A DNA stretch of 64,000 nt from Marinobacter salarius. GTDB lineage: Bacteria; Pseudomonadota; Gammaproteobacteria; Pseudomonadales; Oleiphilaceae. Below the pieces are notes generated by a model, which was not told the DNA's origin, ran no database searches, and was given only the letters and a program-made list of their open reading frames with translations. Of this stretch, positions 9,226 through 16,659 are shown piece by piece; within the stretch, counting starts at the first letter, position 1; every line of letters starts with the position of its first letter. The DNA is taken from contig NZ_CP136693.1 of NCBI RefSeq assembly GCF_032922745.1, positions 1,736,001 to 1,800,000 on the forward strand. The letters run 5' to 3'. The translations under genes were made by a program, and so were the position numbers.

Positions 9226-9732
9226 ATGAACTGTTCAAGGCGTAGATTACTGAAGTTGTCGGGCTCGCTATTACTTCTGAGTAGTGGTGTGACTGAGGCT
9301 GCTGGCGAAAGCCAGGTTGTTATCAAGATGCAAGGCACACCCAGAGGTGAAAGGGTTTGGTTTGATCCGAAGGGGGTTGCGGTAAATCCAGGCGCAACAA
9401 TTACCTTCGTCAATCGGGATCCCGGGAATTCCCACACGGTGACCGCGTATCACCCTGAGTATTTTGATCGGGTGCGGCGGATGCCAAAGGCTGCCAAACC
9501 GTTCGATAGTGGCTATTTGCTTCCGAACCAGAAATTCAGTCTGACGCTGACGGTTCCTGGTGTTTATGACTATTACTGCGTGCCGCATGAAATGGCGGCT
9601 ATGGTTGGGCGGATCGTCGTTGGAACGCCTGCAATGGTGGATTGGGATAGCTCCGCTCTGTGTGCAGGTGGCGTAAGTGGACATGTAGCGACTCAATTCC
9701 CTTCGATCCGCGACATTCTTAATGCAAGCTGA
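9226..9732 (+). CDS. Tat-exported cupredoxin (blue copper protein)
   Basis: 168-aa plastocyanin/pseudoazurin-like protein, expected to carry electrons or bind copper in the periplasm. The N-terminus SRRRLLKLSGSLLLL is a twin-arginine signal. The type-1 copper ligands are visible: His70 (GNSHTVTAYH), then Cys118, His121 and Met126 in YYCVPHEMAAM (C-x2-H-x4-M). It lies 12 bp upstream of the ECF sigma gene and behind promoter P3, and next to a di-heme cytochrome, a plausible electron-transfer partner. The exact partner and substrate are unknown. Confidence 0.9.
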   Translation: MNCSRRRLLKLSGSLLLLSSGVTEAAGESQVVIKMQGTPRGERVWFDPKGVAVNPGATITFVNRDPGNSHTVTAYHPEYFDRVRRMPKAAKPFDSGYLLPNQKFSLTLTVPGVYDYYCVPHEMAAMVGRIVVGTPAMVDWDSSALCAGGVSGHVATQFPSIRDILNAS

Positions 9733-9744
9733 CAAGGTCTTGTT

Positions 9745-10461
9745 ATGAAAGTTTCTGTCGATTCCCTATCGCCTAAGCCCTCCATTGGCTTGCAAACCTC
9801 TGAAGACGAGCTTGTAAGACTGGCAAAACAGGGGCATGAAGCGGCTGTAAGGGAGGTAATCAGAAGGCTTAATCCGCGTCTGTTTCGTATCGCCCGAGGT
9901 ATTATGGATAACGATGCCGAGGCCGAGGAGATCGTCCAGGAAACCTACCTCATCGCCTTTTCGCGCATTGCCGAATTTCGTGGGGATGCCAAGCTCTCAA
10001 CCTGGGCCACTAAAATCGCGTTAAATGCTGCACGAATGCGATTGAGAAAACGTCATCCGACCGAAGAATACGACTCGATCTCGGAAGAATTTCATCAGGA
10101 AGCATCAGTCATAGCGTTTCCAGGCAGCAGACAACGTTCCCCTGAAAACGAGCACGGGGTTGCACAGTTCCGCGAATGGTTAGAGGCAGCAGTATCTGAA
10201 CTACCGAGTCATCTTCGGGTTGTGTTTGTTCTCAGAGAGGCAGAAGGGATGGCGTTGGCCGACATTGCATTGGACCTCGGTATTACCGTTATGACCGTCA
10301 AAACACGCCTGTTCCGCGCAAGACGACATCTTAAGTCGTTACTGGAGTCGCGTATCAAGGGTGGGTTTGAAACGGTCTATCCATTTGATGGCGCCCGTTG
10401 CGCCCATATGGCGGATTCCGTTATCGAGCTCCTTGCTGATTTTATCCGCCCTCCCAGTTAG
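9745..10461 (+). CDS. ECF-family RNA polymerase sigma factor
   Basis: 238 aa. Sigma region 2 is clear (DNDAEAEEIVQETYLIAF, then FRGDAKLSTWATKIALN), as is region 4 (LPSHLRVVFVLREAEGMALADIA, then VMTVKTRLFRARRHL). A C-terminal tail of about 25 residues (YPFDGARCAHMADSVIELL) with a single Cys extends beyond region 4, as in some ECF groups. No anti-sigma factor gene lies beside it. It is co-directional with the cupredoxin (12-bp gap) and behind P3, so autoregulation is likely. Its probable targets in the window are P1, P2 and P3. Confidence 0.92.
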   Translation: MKVSVDSLSPKPSIGLQTSEDELVRLAKQGHEAAVREVIRRLNPRLFRIARGIMDNDAEAEEIVQETYLIAFSRIAEFRGDAKLSTWATKIALNAARMRLRKRHPTEEYDSISEEFHQEASVIAFPGSRQRSPENEHGVAQFREWLEAAVSELPSHLRVVFVLREAEGMALADIALDLGITVMTVKTRLFRARRHLKSLLESRIKGGFETVYPFDGARCAHMADSVIELLADFIRPPS

Positions 10462-10489
10462 TGATTGTCCTATTCCGACTCAATTGAAG

Positions 10490-10758
10490 AGCTAAATGCG
10501 GTTTGTAGTTGTCCAACGCTCATTCATCGGAGGGGCACGTGGACACCAAGCGAAAGGAAATTCATCAATAAATTATTACCGGCGAAGTCCATCCTGATGG
10601 TGATGTGCGTGATACACGCCGGAGATGCGCTTGGACGCGGCACTTTGGAGGAGCAGGAGCAGCTTGATGCCTCGTTTGGCCGTCAGAATCATACGCACAA
10701 AATCCTCATCGCGGGCAACCACGACTGGTGTTTCGAGAGAAGAGAACCAAATCAGTAG
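10490..10758 (+). pseudogene. metallophosphoesterase remnant
   Basis: Decayed calcineurin-like phosphoesterase of the MPPED type. The metal-binding blocks HAGDALGRGTLEE and HKILIAGNHDWCFE are clear. The upstream part (ITGEVHPDGDV) lies in another frame and is preceded by a stop, so at least one frameshift occurs near 10606. The gene is truncated right after GNHD, roughly half the expected length. A TTG-started ORF at 10465-10758 covers the readable end but is not a functional gene. Confidence 0.6.
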
Positions 10759-10916
10759 CGCCAATCTAAAAAATATACAACGTTATTCCCAAAAATTATC
10801 CGGAATGTACCTAGATCATCTCCTGTGGAGAACAAACCTTTCTGCTCCTTGTTTTTTAAATATAATGGGTTGAATCTGATTTATTGTTGAGGAGGTAAGA
10901 GTGAAACGTCTTCTAA

Positions 10917-12072
10917 GGAGACTCTGAATAAGTCTCAAAATCAGCGATAATATGGCCATCGCCAACCGCATAGGATTCGTTGCCACCATGGATCAGATCA
11001 CTTTCTCCGAAGCTGAGTACCAGACCAAGAAGCGCAAGACGCGTCGCGAGATCTTTCTGGAACGGATGGACAAGCTGATTCCGTGGAAGCAGTTGGAGAA
11101 GAAGGTAGCCCGTTATTACCCCAAGGGTCAGAACGGTCGGCCTCCGTATCCGCTGCCTGCCATGCTTCGAGTTCACTGCATGCAGTTGTTCTATAACCTG
11201 AGCGACCCGGCGATGGAAGACGCTCTTTACGAGATCGAATCCATGCGCCACTTCGCTGGCCTGAAGCTGGACCGCTTGCCGGACGAGACCACCATTCTCA
11301 ACTTCCGGCATTTCCTGGAGCAGCACGGTCTTGGCAAGGCGCTGTTTAAAGAGGTGAATAAACACTTGGAGAAGAACGGCCTGATGCTGCGTGAAGGCAG
11401 CATCGTAGATGCCACCATTATTTCTGCTCCAAGCTCCACCAAGAACAGCACTGGCAAGCGCGATCCTGAAATGCACCAGACCAGAAAGGGCAACGAATGG
11501 CACTTCGGCATGAAGATGCACATTGGTGTCGACGATACGCTTGGCCTGATTCATAGCATCGATACCACCGCTGCCAACGTGCACGACATCGTGCCCACCG
11601 ACAAGCTGCTGCACGGTGAAGAGCAACGGGTCTTCGGCGATGCCGGGTACCTTGGCATTCAGAAGCGGGATGAGCATAAGCACCGTGAAAACGTCTCCTG
11701 GTTCATTGCCAAACGGCCTGGCACCCGGAAGAAGCTGGATGCTGACAAGCTGAAAGCCGAGAAAATCAAAGCCAGTGTTCGTGCCAAAGTGGAGCATCCC
11801 TTCCGGTACATTAAACAGGTCTTCGGTTATAGCAAGGTCCGCTATCGCGGTCTAGCCAAGAACAACAACCGGCTGCATTTGCTGGCCGCGTTCAGCAACC
11901 TGCTGATTGGTGAAAAATACATGCTGGCGTAGGGCCAGTGCGCCTGTTTTTCGCCAAAATGGCGGGAATCGGGCAAGAAACACACAACTAACGGGAAAAT
12001 AGTGTCTGAATCTTCGATTTTTTGCCGGTTAAACCCAAGATCGGCAAATATCAGCAGTTATTCAGACCTTCC
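10917..12072 (+). mobile_element. IS5-family insertion sequence, copy A, 1156 bp
   Basis: The left end is GGAGACTCTGAATAAG and the right end is the reverse complement of GGAAGGTCTGAATAAC, imperfect IS5-type terminal repeats. Flanks are CTAA (10913-10916) and ATAA (12073-12076), i.e. a 4-bp target duplication with one mismatch. One transposase gene. Copy B (15538-19149) has the same 1156-bp length once its own insertion is removed, and the N-terminal transposase sequences are identical, so one copy probably arose recently from the other. Confidence 0.93.
10952..11932 (+). CDS. IS5 family transposase (copy A)
   Basis: 326-aa DDE transposase. The N-terminal IS5 domain (FLERMDKLIPWKQLEKKVARYY, then LRVHCMQLFYNLSDPAMEDALYE) is followed by the catalytic core with VDATIISAPSSTKN (first Asp), FGDAGYLGIQKR (second Asp) and the C-terminal ASVRAKVEHPFRYIKQVFGY (Glu). 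Complete and intact. The ATG lies 35 bp inside the left end. Confidence 0.94.
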   Translation: MAIANRIGFVATMDQITFSEAEYQTKKRKTRREIFLERMDKLIPWKQLEKKVARYYPKGQNGRPPYPLPAMLRVHCMQLFYNLSDPAMEDALYEIESMRHFAGLKLDRLPDETTILNFRHFLEQHGLGKALFKEVNKHLEKNGLMLREGSIVDATIISAPSSTKNSTGKRDPEMHQTRKGNEWHFGMKMHIGVDDTLGLIHSIDTTAANVHDIVPTDKLLHGEEQRVFGDAGYLGIQKRDEHKHRENVSWFIAKRPGTRKKLDADKLKAEKIKASVRAKVEHPFRYIKQVFGYSKVRYRGLAKNNNRLHLLAAFSNLLIGEKYMLA

Positions 12073-12318
12073 ATAAGGTTATCTGTTTCGATCCCCATTT
12101 TATTTTATATGAAAGGATTATACAAATTCACACACGATCTGTATGGATCGGGTTCTCTCGGGGCGAATTCTCTTGGGGTGGACTCATATTCGATACGCGA
12201 AATAATCCGGCAAGATTTTATCGAGTTAAGTTACGATCTTCCGTTTAATGGAATACTGGTAAGTGAAGGTGATTATCTGCTGTGGAGCTTCAATACTTAC
12301 TCAGTTTTTATTGATTAG

Positions 12319-12433
12319 AGTGAAGTGGTGGGCAGCCGGTCGCTCCGGCCTAGCCCGCGGTCTTCACCTGACGTCCTTGTCAGGTCGTCGCTAAGCAAAA
12401 TCGCTATGGTTACACCGAAGATCAGGGTGCAAA
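12319..12433. other. gap with two hairpins
   Basis: Two inverted repeats: GCCGG/CCGGC around 12337-12353 and a perfect 7-bp stem ACCTGAC/GTCAGGT with a 6-base loop near 12366-12385. Neither is followed by a T-tract. I looked for integron attC core sites here and did not find a convincing pair. Confidence 0.35.
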
Positions 12434-12802
12434 ATGCATATAAAAACAGCCAACACGATCTTTTATTGTAGAAAGTGGAAAGAATGTGTCGGCTTTTATA
12501 AAAATAAAATCGGGCTTCAGGTAACGACGTCTCTTGATTGGTTTGTTGAATTCAAATTAAATGAGGCGTCCTGTTTAAGCATTGCAGATGAATCAAGAAC
12601 CTCAATTGATAGCAATGAGGGTAAAGGAGTAACCATTGCACTCGAAGTAGGTGATATCGAAACTGTACATATATACTTGAATGAGGCGGGTCTTTCCCCT
12701 CCACCTATAAAAGATCATTCTTGGGGAGCAAGGGTCATTCATATTCACGATCCGGAAGGCAACCGGATCGAATTCTGGTCTATAAACTTGGGGGCTAAAT
12801 AA
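12434..12802 (+). CDS. VOC-family (glyoxalase/bleomycin-resistance-like) protein
   Basis: 122 aa, one vicinal-oxygen-chelate domain: an N-terminal beta-alpha unit (NTIFYCRKWKECVGFYKNKIGL), then GVTIALEVGDIETVHIYLNEAG, and the terminal HDPEGNRIEFW signature. These proteins are dimeric and either metal-dependent enzymes or drug-binding proteins; substrate cannot be told. AT-rich and located between IS5 copies, consistent with acquired DNA. Confidence 0.85.
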   Translation: MHIKTANTIFYCRKWKECVGFYKNKIGLQVTTSLDWFVEFKLNEASCLSIADESRTSIDSNEGKGVTIALEVGDIETVHIYLNEAGLSPPPIKDHSWGARVIHIHDPEGNRIEFWSINLGAK

Positions 12803-12811
12803 CAATGCTAG

Positions 12812-12975
12812 GGAGACTCTGAATAAGTCTCAAAATCCGCAATAATATGGCTGTCGCCAACCGCATAGAATTCGTTGTCGCCATGGATCAGATAAACTTC
12901 TCCGAAGCCGAGCGCCAGAACGGACGACCTCCCTATCCGCTATCTGCCGTGCTGCTCGATGGCGCCGTTCATACG
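12812..12975 (+). mobile_element. decayed, internally deleted IS5-family remnant
   Basis: Starts with the same left end as copies A and B (GGAGACTCTGAATAAGTCTC) and continues through diverged versions of the first transposase codons (MAVANRIEF-like, then MDQINFSEAE), then jumps directly to the segment coding QNGRPPYPLSAVL. About 60 codons are missing between. The right boundary is unclear. CTAG at 12808-12811 could be its old target site. Much more diverged than copies A and B, hence an older insertion. Confidence 0.72.
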
Positions 12976-13420
12976 AACTTACTTTATGATCAGCCTGTTG
13001 CTCCCTAGGGACTGTCCCGACTCCAGCCCACGCGCTGTTGCGAAGCTTGGCCATTGATCGTGACTTCACAGCAAGACAGTCTTTGCAGCGTTAAAAAATA
13101 TTGCTGTCCATTTCAAAAAGCGAACTGGCGAGCCGCTTGGGATCGCTGGTGAAATTGAAGAGTGAGGTGGACCCGTTTCCTTAATTTTGGATTTGGGTTA
13201 TTGTATAGTTGAACCGGTCATATTCTTTGGTAAGAAACTTATGCATTTTGCCTACACTGCACCCCGTCAATTTCATCGGACTATTTCGTCCGAGGGTTTG
13301 TTGTGCCTCGTCGCTTTCCACTCTTTCCGCTGAATTCGTCGTACTAATCGCCGAGTTCGGCGAGCCCCCAAGAACAACTACATCAATTGAATATTGCATT
13401 CCAGGCTTAGAGGAGTCGGT
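12976..13420. other. 445 bp without a supported gene
   Basis: Lies between the IS5 remnant and rnk. Short ORFs on both strands lack RBS and recognisable sequence. A stretch around 13090-13150 could be a short decayed coding fragment but I cannot identify it. The rnk promoter should lie in the last 200 bp. Confidence 0.4.
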
Positions 13421-13807
13421 ATGTCCGAACGTCCAGCTATTTATGTCTTAGACCATGATTTTGATCGCTTATCTGCCATGTTGGAAAAACAGCCAAATGG
13501 CAATGCTACAGCTGAAGCGCTCTTGCAGGAGCTTGATAGGGCCACTCTGGTTGATACCGAAAAGCTTCCTGCTGGCACCGTGACCATGAATTCTTTGGTC
13601 CATTTTAAAAATGAGGGTAACGACGCCGAGTATAAGCTCAGGCTCGTTTATCCGAGACAGCCAGAGGCAGATGAAGAGCATGTATCCGTCTTGGCTCCGG
13701 CAGGTGCGGCCCTGTTGGGGCTTCGGGTAGGTGATCGTATTGATTGGCCTTTGGCTGGCAAGAAAACGCTTAGTCTGAAAATCATCCATGTGACTCACGT
13801 AAACTAA
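13421..13807 (+). CDS. rnk: nucleoside diphosphate kinase regulator Rnk
   Basis: 128-aa Rnk protein: an N-terminal short coiled segment (DHDFDRLSAMLEKQ, ALLQELDRATLVD) and a C-terminal GreA/GreB-like FKBP-type domain (MNSLVHFKNEGNDAEYKLRLVYP, then APAGAALLGLRVGDRIDWPL). Rnk binds RNA polymerase near the secondary channel in E. coli. The start is placed at 13421 after a GAGGAG RBS rather than the upstream ATG at 13394. It sits 13 bp before gdhA, so the two are probably cotranscribed. Confidence 0.92.
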   Translation: MSERPAIYVLDHDFDRLSAMLEKQPNGNATAEALLQELDRATLVDTEKLPAGTVTMNSLVHFKNEGNDAEYKLRLVYPRQPEADEEHVSVLAPAGAALLGLRVGDRIDWPLAGKKTLSLKIIHVTHVN

Positions 13808-13820
13808 ACAAGGAAGGCCC

Positions 13821-15167
13821 ATGCATCAAAAAGACACCCTTGAAGAGCTTTACGAGCAGGTGGTCCTGAGAAACCCTGCGGAGCCAGAGTTTCACCAGGC
13901 TGTTCTGGAAGTTCTGGAGTCTTTGTCGCCGGTAATCGCCAAGCACCCGGAGTACAAGGAAGCAAAGCTGCTGGAGCGAATTTGTGAACCAGAGCGGCAG
14001 ATCATTTTCCGGGTTCCCTGGGTGGATGACTCAGGAACGGTGCAAATCAATCGTGGTTTTCGGGTTGAGTTCAACTCGGCCCTTGGGCCGTTTAAGGGTG
14101 GTTTGCGGTTTCATCCCTCCGTCAATCTGGGCGTGGTTAAATTCCTGGGTTTCGAGCAGATCTTCAAAAACTCTCTGAGCGGGATGCCAATCGGAGGGGG
14201 TAAGGGTGGTTCGGATTTCGATCCCAAGGGACGATCTGATAATGAGATCATGCGGTTCTGCCAGTCCTTTATGACCGAGCTGTACCGACATATTGGTGAG
14301 TACACCGACGTACCAGCAGGCGATATAGGCGTTGGAGCCAGGGAGATTGGCTTCCTGTTCGGCCAATACAAACGTCTGACTAACCGCTACGAATCCGGTG
14401 TGTTGACCGGGAAGGGATTGGGCTGGGGCGGAGCCCGTGTTCGTAAGGAGGCTACAGGATACGGAACCGTTTATTTTGTCCGGGAAATGCTGGCTGCTCA
14501 GGGAACGGAACTGGAGGGCAAAGAGGTGGTGGTCTCTGGTTCCGGGAACGTCGCAATTTATGCGATGGAAAAGGTCCAGCAGTTCGGTGGCAAGGTTATC
14601 GCCTGCTCCGACTCGGAGGGCTATGTCTACGACCCTGCCGGAATCGATGTCGGTCTGGTTCGCCAGATCAAGGAAGCGGAACGTGGTCGGATCAGCGACT
14701 ATGCAACTCGTCGTCAGAACGGCAGTGATTTTGTGGCGGGAGCGTCCATTTGGTCGTTGCCCTGTCAAGTTGCCCTCCCGTGCGCAACTCAGAACGAACT
14801 GACCGGCTCAGACGCAATGGCGTTGATTCGCAATGGCACCATGGCTGTCGCCGAAGGTGCCAATATGCCGTGCACCCCGGACGCGGTGAAGTTGTTCCGC
14901 GAGGCTGGCACCTTGTTTGGTCCGGCAAAAGCCGCCAATGCAGGTGGTGTCGCAACCAGCGCTCTGGAGATGCAGCAGAACGCCTCCCGGGATTCCTGGA
15001 GCTTCGATTACAGCGAACAGCGCTTGAAAGACATTATGATTGAAATCCACCGAGCCTGTTTCGAGACGGCCGAGGAGTATGGCAGGCCCGGAGATTATGT
15101 GTTTGGTGCCAACACCACAGGGTTCTGTCGGGTGGCTGATGCGATGTTGGCATTCGGTGTTATTTGA
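13821..15167 (+). CDS. gdhA: NADP-specific glutamate dehydrogenase
   Basis: 448 aa, the usual length of hexameric bacterial GdhA, which makes glutamate from 2-oxoglutarate and ammonium. Visible features: substrate-site GPFKGGLRFHPSVN with its lysine, GGGKGGSDFDPKGRSD with the catalytic lysine region, PAGDIGVGAREIGFL, and the Rossmann part GSGNVAIYAMEKV with ACSDSEGYVYDP. RBS AGGAAGG upstream. The gene is flanked by Rnk and, on the other strand, a related GreA-like protein, and lies between two inverted IS5 copies. Confidence 0.96.
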   Translation: MHQKDTLEELYEQVVLRNPAEPEFHQAVLEVLESLSPVIAKHPEYKEAKLLERICEPERQIIFRVPWVDDSGTVQINRGFRVEFNSALGPFKGGLRFHPSVNLGVVKFLGFEQIFKNSLSGMPIGGGKGGSDFDPKGRSDNEIMRFCQSFMTELYRHIGEYTDVPAGDIGVGAREIGFLFGQYKRLTNRYESGVLTGKGLGWGGARVRKEATGYGTVYFVREMLAAQGTELEGKEVVVSGSGNVAIYAMEKVQQFGGKVIACSDSEGYVYDPAGIDVGLVRQIKEAERGRISDYATRRQNGSDFVAGASIWSLPCQVALPCATQNELTGSDAMALIRNGTMAVAEGANMPCTPDAVKLFREAGTLFGPAKAANAGGVATSALEMQQNASRDSWSFDYSEQRLKDIMIEIHRACFETAEEYGRPGDYVFGANTTGFCRVADAMLAFGVI

Positions 15168-15174
15168 GTCGAAG

Positions 15175-15465
15175 CTATCTCGAATCGTTAGCGCGCAAAA
15201 ATTCGTCAAATGTCGCCATTGTTGGGTTCGCTTCCAACTTTTCATTGTTAATGGATAAAATGACAATGCCACTTTCCTCGCCGCCGACGCTCAGTTGTAT
15301 GTAGTCGCCAGACCTGCTACCAAATAGTGCGAGTCCAAGAGATGAGTCTATCGGTAGGTCTTTCGGATGGACGTCTCTTGGCCCAATAGCTTCAACCAAC
15401 CGGAATTCATGAGGCTGGGAATCTGCGCAATCTATAATCGTGACCCAGCTTCCAATCATTGCCAT
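15175..15465 (-). CDS. stand-alone GreA/Rnk C-terminal-domain protein
   Basis: 96 aa, starting at the ATG after GGGGAG (MAMIGSWVTIIDC). It consists only of the FKBP-like C-terminal domain seen in GreA, GreB and Rnk (EFRLVEAIGPRD, then IDSSLGLALFGSRSGDYIQLSVGGEE). The N-terminal coiled coil of Gre factors is absent, so it cannot act as a cleavage factor like GreA; it may bind RNA polymerase or be a divergent Rnk relative. A longer in-frame start upstream would begin in IS5 DNA and is rejected. Convergent with gdhA, 7 bp apart. The IS5 copy B end is about 70 bp upstream and may affect its expression. Confidence 0.75.
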   Translation of the reverse strand: MAMIGSWVTIIDCADSQPHEFRLVEAIGPRDVHPKDLPIDSSLGLALFGSRSGDYIQLSVGGEESGIVILSINNEKLEANPTMATFDEFLRANDSR

Positions 15466-15677
15466 TTCATTCTCCCCAAGAATAATTGCTCTTATCAGGC
15501 GACGACACTTTCTTCTCATGATTCCCAAAGTATCTAAGGAAGGTCTGAATAACTGCTGATATTTGCCGATCTTGGGTTTAACCGGCAAAAAATCGAAGAT
15601 TCAGACACTATTTTCCCGTTAGTTGTGTGTTTCTTGCCCGATTCCCGCCATTTTGGCGAAAAACAGGCGCACTGGCC

Positions 15678-15834
15678 CTACGCCAGCATGTATTTTTCAC
15701 CAATCAGCAGGTTGCTGAACGCGGCCAGCAAATGCAGCCGGTTGTTGTTCTTGGCTAGACCGCGATAGCGGACCTTGCTATAACCGAAGACCTGTTTAAT
15801 GTACCGGAAGGGATGCTCCACTTTGGCACGAACA
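15678..15834 (-). pseudogene. IS5 transposase copy B, C-terminal part
   Basis: Last 52 codons of the copy B transposase (VRAKVEHPFRYIKQVFGYSKV to the stop), separated from the rest at 18291-19114 by the IS66-family element. Joined lengths equal the 981 bp of the intact copy A gene. Confidence 0.9.
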
Positions 15835-15925
15835 CTGGCTTTGTAAGCGCCAATAAATCCGCACCTGTAGCTGACGCCCGAGTTTCGCCACACTGATTCC
15901 TGCTTTCACATTAAAGAGGAATCCG

Positions 15926-16234
15926 ATGACTACCCCTGATTTACACCAGTTCTGGCAAGAGACGCTGTCGGACTGGCAGGCCTCGGGCCTGTCCGGTGCA
16001 GCCTACTGCAAACAAGAGTCGCTTGTTTATCATCGGTTTGTCTACTGGCGGCAGAAGCTGACCGGCCGTGTCGAATCCAGCGAACCGGTTCAAGCTCGAT
16101 CCGGATTCGCTCGTGTGGCTCCGATTCCGGATACAGGAGTCGGTTTGACCGTGTCACTGCCCGGCGGCGTATCGATCACCGGTCTGCATGCCGGTAATAT
16201 CGATTTGCTGGGTGCCGTCTTGAGACAGCTGTGA
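15926..16234 (+). CDS. tnpA: IS66 family accessory protein TnpA
   Basis: 102 aa (LHQFWQETLSDWQASGLSGA, then YWRQKLTGR), the helix-turn-helix first protein of IS66 elements. It overlaps tnpB by four bases. RBS AAAGAGGAA precedes the ATG. Confidence 0.88.
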   Translation: MTTPDLHQFWQETLSDWQASGLSGAAYCKQESLVYHRFVYWRQKLTGRVESSEPVQARSGFARVAPIPDTGVGLTVSLPGGVSITGLHAGNIDLLGAVLRQL

Positions 16235-16602
16235 TGCGTCACCGCTATCTGCGCCCTTCCTGGGATCTGCCGGAGATCTATCTGTACCGAAAGCCCATCG
16301 ACTTCCGCAAGCAGGCCAACGGCCTGGCCCTGCTGGTGGAACAGGAACTGGGGCACAGCCCATTCTCCGGTGCACTTTACGCCTTCACCAACCGGCAGCG
16401 GAACAAGATCAAATGCCTGATGTGGGAAGACAACGGCTTTGTGCTCTATTACAAAGCCCTGGCCGAGGAGAAATTCAAGTGGCCAGGGCCTGCGGATGAA
16501 CTGATGCCGCTGACCGGTGAACAGATCAACTGGTTGTTGGACGGCTACGACATCAGTCTGTTGCGGGGCCATAAAACCCTGCACTATGAGAGTGTCGGAT
16601 AG
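16231..16602 (+). CDS. tnpB: IS66 family accessory protein TnpB
   Basis: 123 aa, IS66 Orf2/TnpB family: YRKPIDFRKQANGLALLVEQ, FTNRQRNKIKCLMWEDNGF and a conserved K-W-P ending region. It starts with GTG/ATG overlap from tnpA. Complete. Confidence 0.92.
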   Translation: MMRHRYLRPSWDLPEIYLYRKPIDFRKQANGLALLVEQELGHSPFSGALYAFTNRQRNKIKCLMWEDNGFVLYYKALAEEKFKWPGPADELMPLTGEQINWLLDGYDISLLRGHKTLHYESVG

Positions 16603-16659
16603 CCCTTTTTGCATTACGTTTTAGGTGTGCCAGGGCATTGTTTTTGCTATAATTCCGCC

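Larger units (their letters stand above)
10901..12318 (+). pseudogene. 85-aa ORF split by IS5-family insertion
   Basis: A GTG at 10901 is preceded by an ideal RBS (GAGGAGG with a 5-bp gap) but is interrupted after five codons by the IS5 element at 10917. After the element, skipping one 4-bp target copy, the frame continues from 12077 to a stop at 12318. The joined product is 85 aa, beginning MKRLLRLSVSIPILFYMKG and ending NTYSVFID. It has a hydrophobic start and no recognised domain. The C-terminal part could still be made from an ATG at 12109. AT-rich, unlike the housekeeping genes. Confidence 0.6.

Noticed and set aside
10913..12076. Mismatched IS5 flanks (CTAA/ATAA) as proof of an inversion between copies A and B
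   Set aside because: Joining the flanks across copy A restores an 85-codon frame, so simple insertion plus one point change explains it better.
12319..12433. Integron attC site before the VOC gene
   Set aside because: Hairpins are present but no paired RYYYAAC/GTTRRRY core sites could be found.
13005..13008. CTAG as the right-hand target repeat of the IS5 relic
   Set aside because: A 4-bp match is expected by chance and no recognisable right terminal repeat precedes it.
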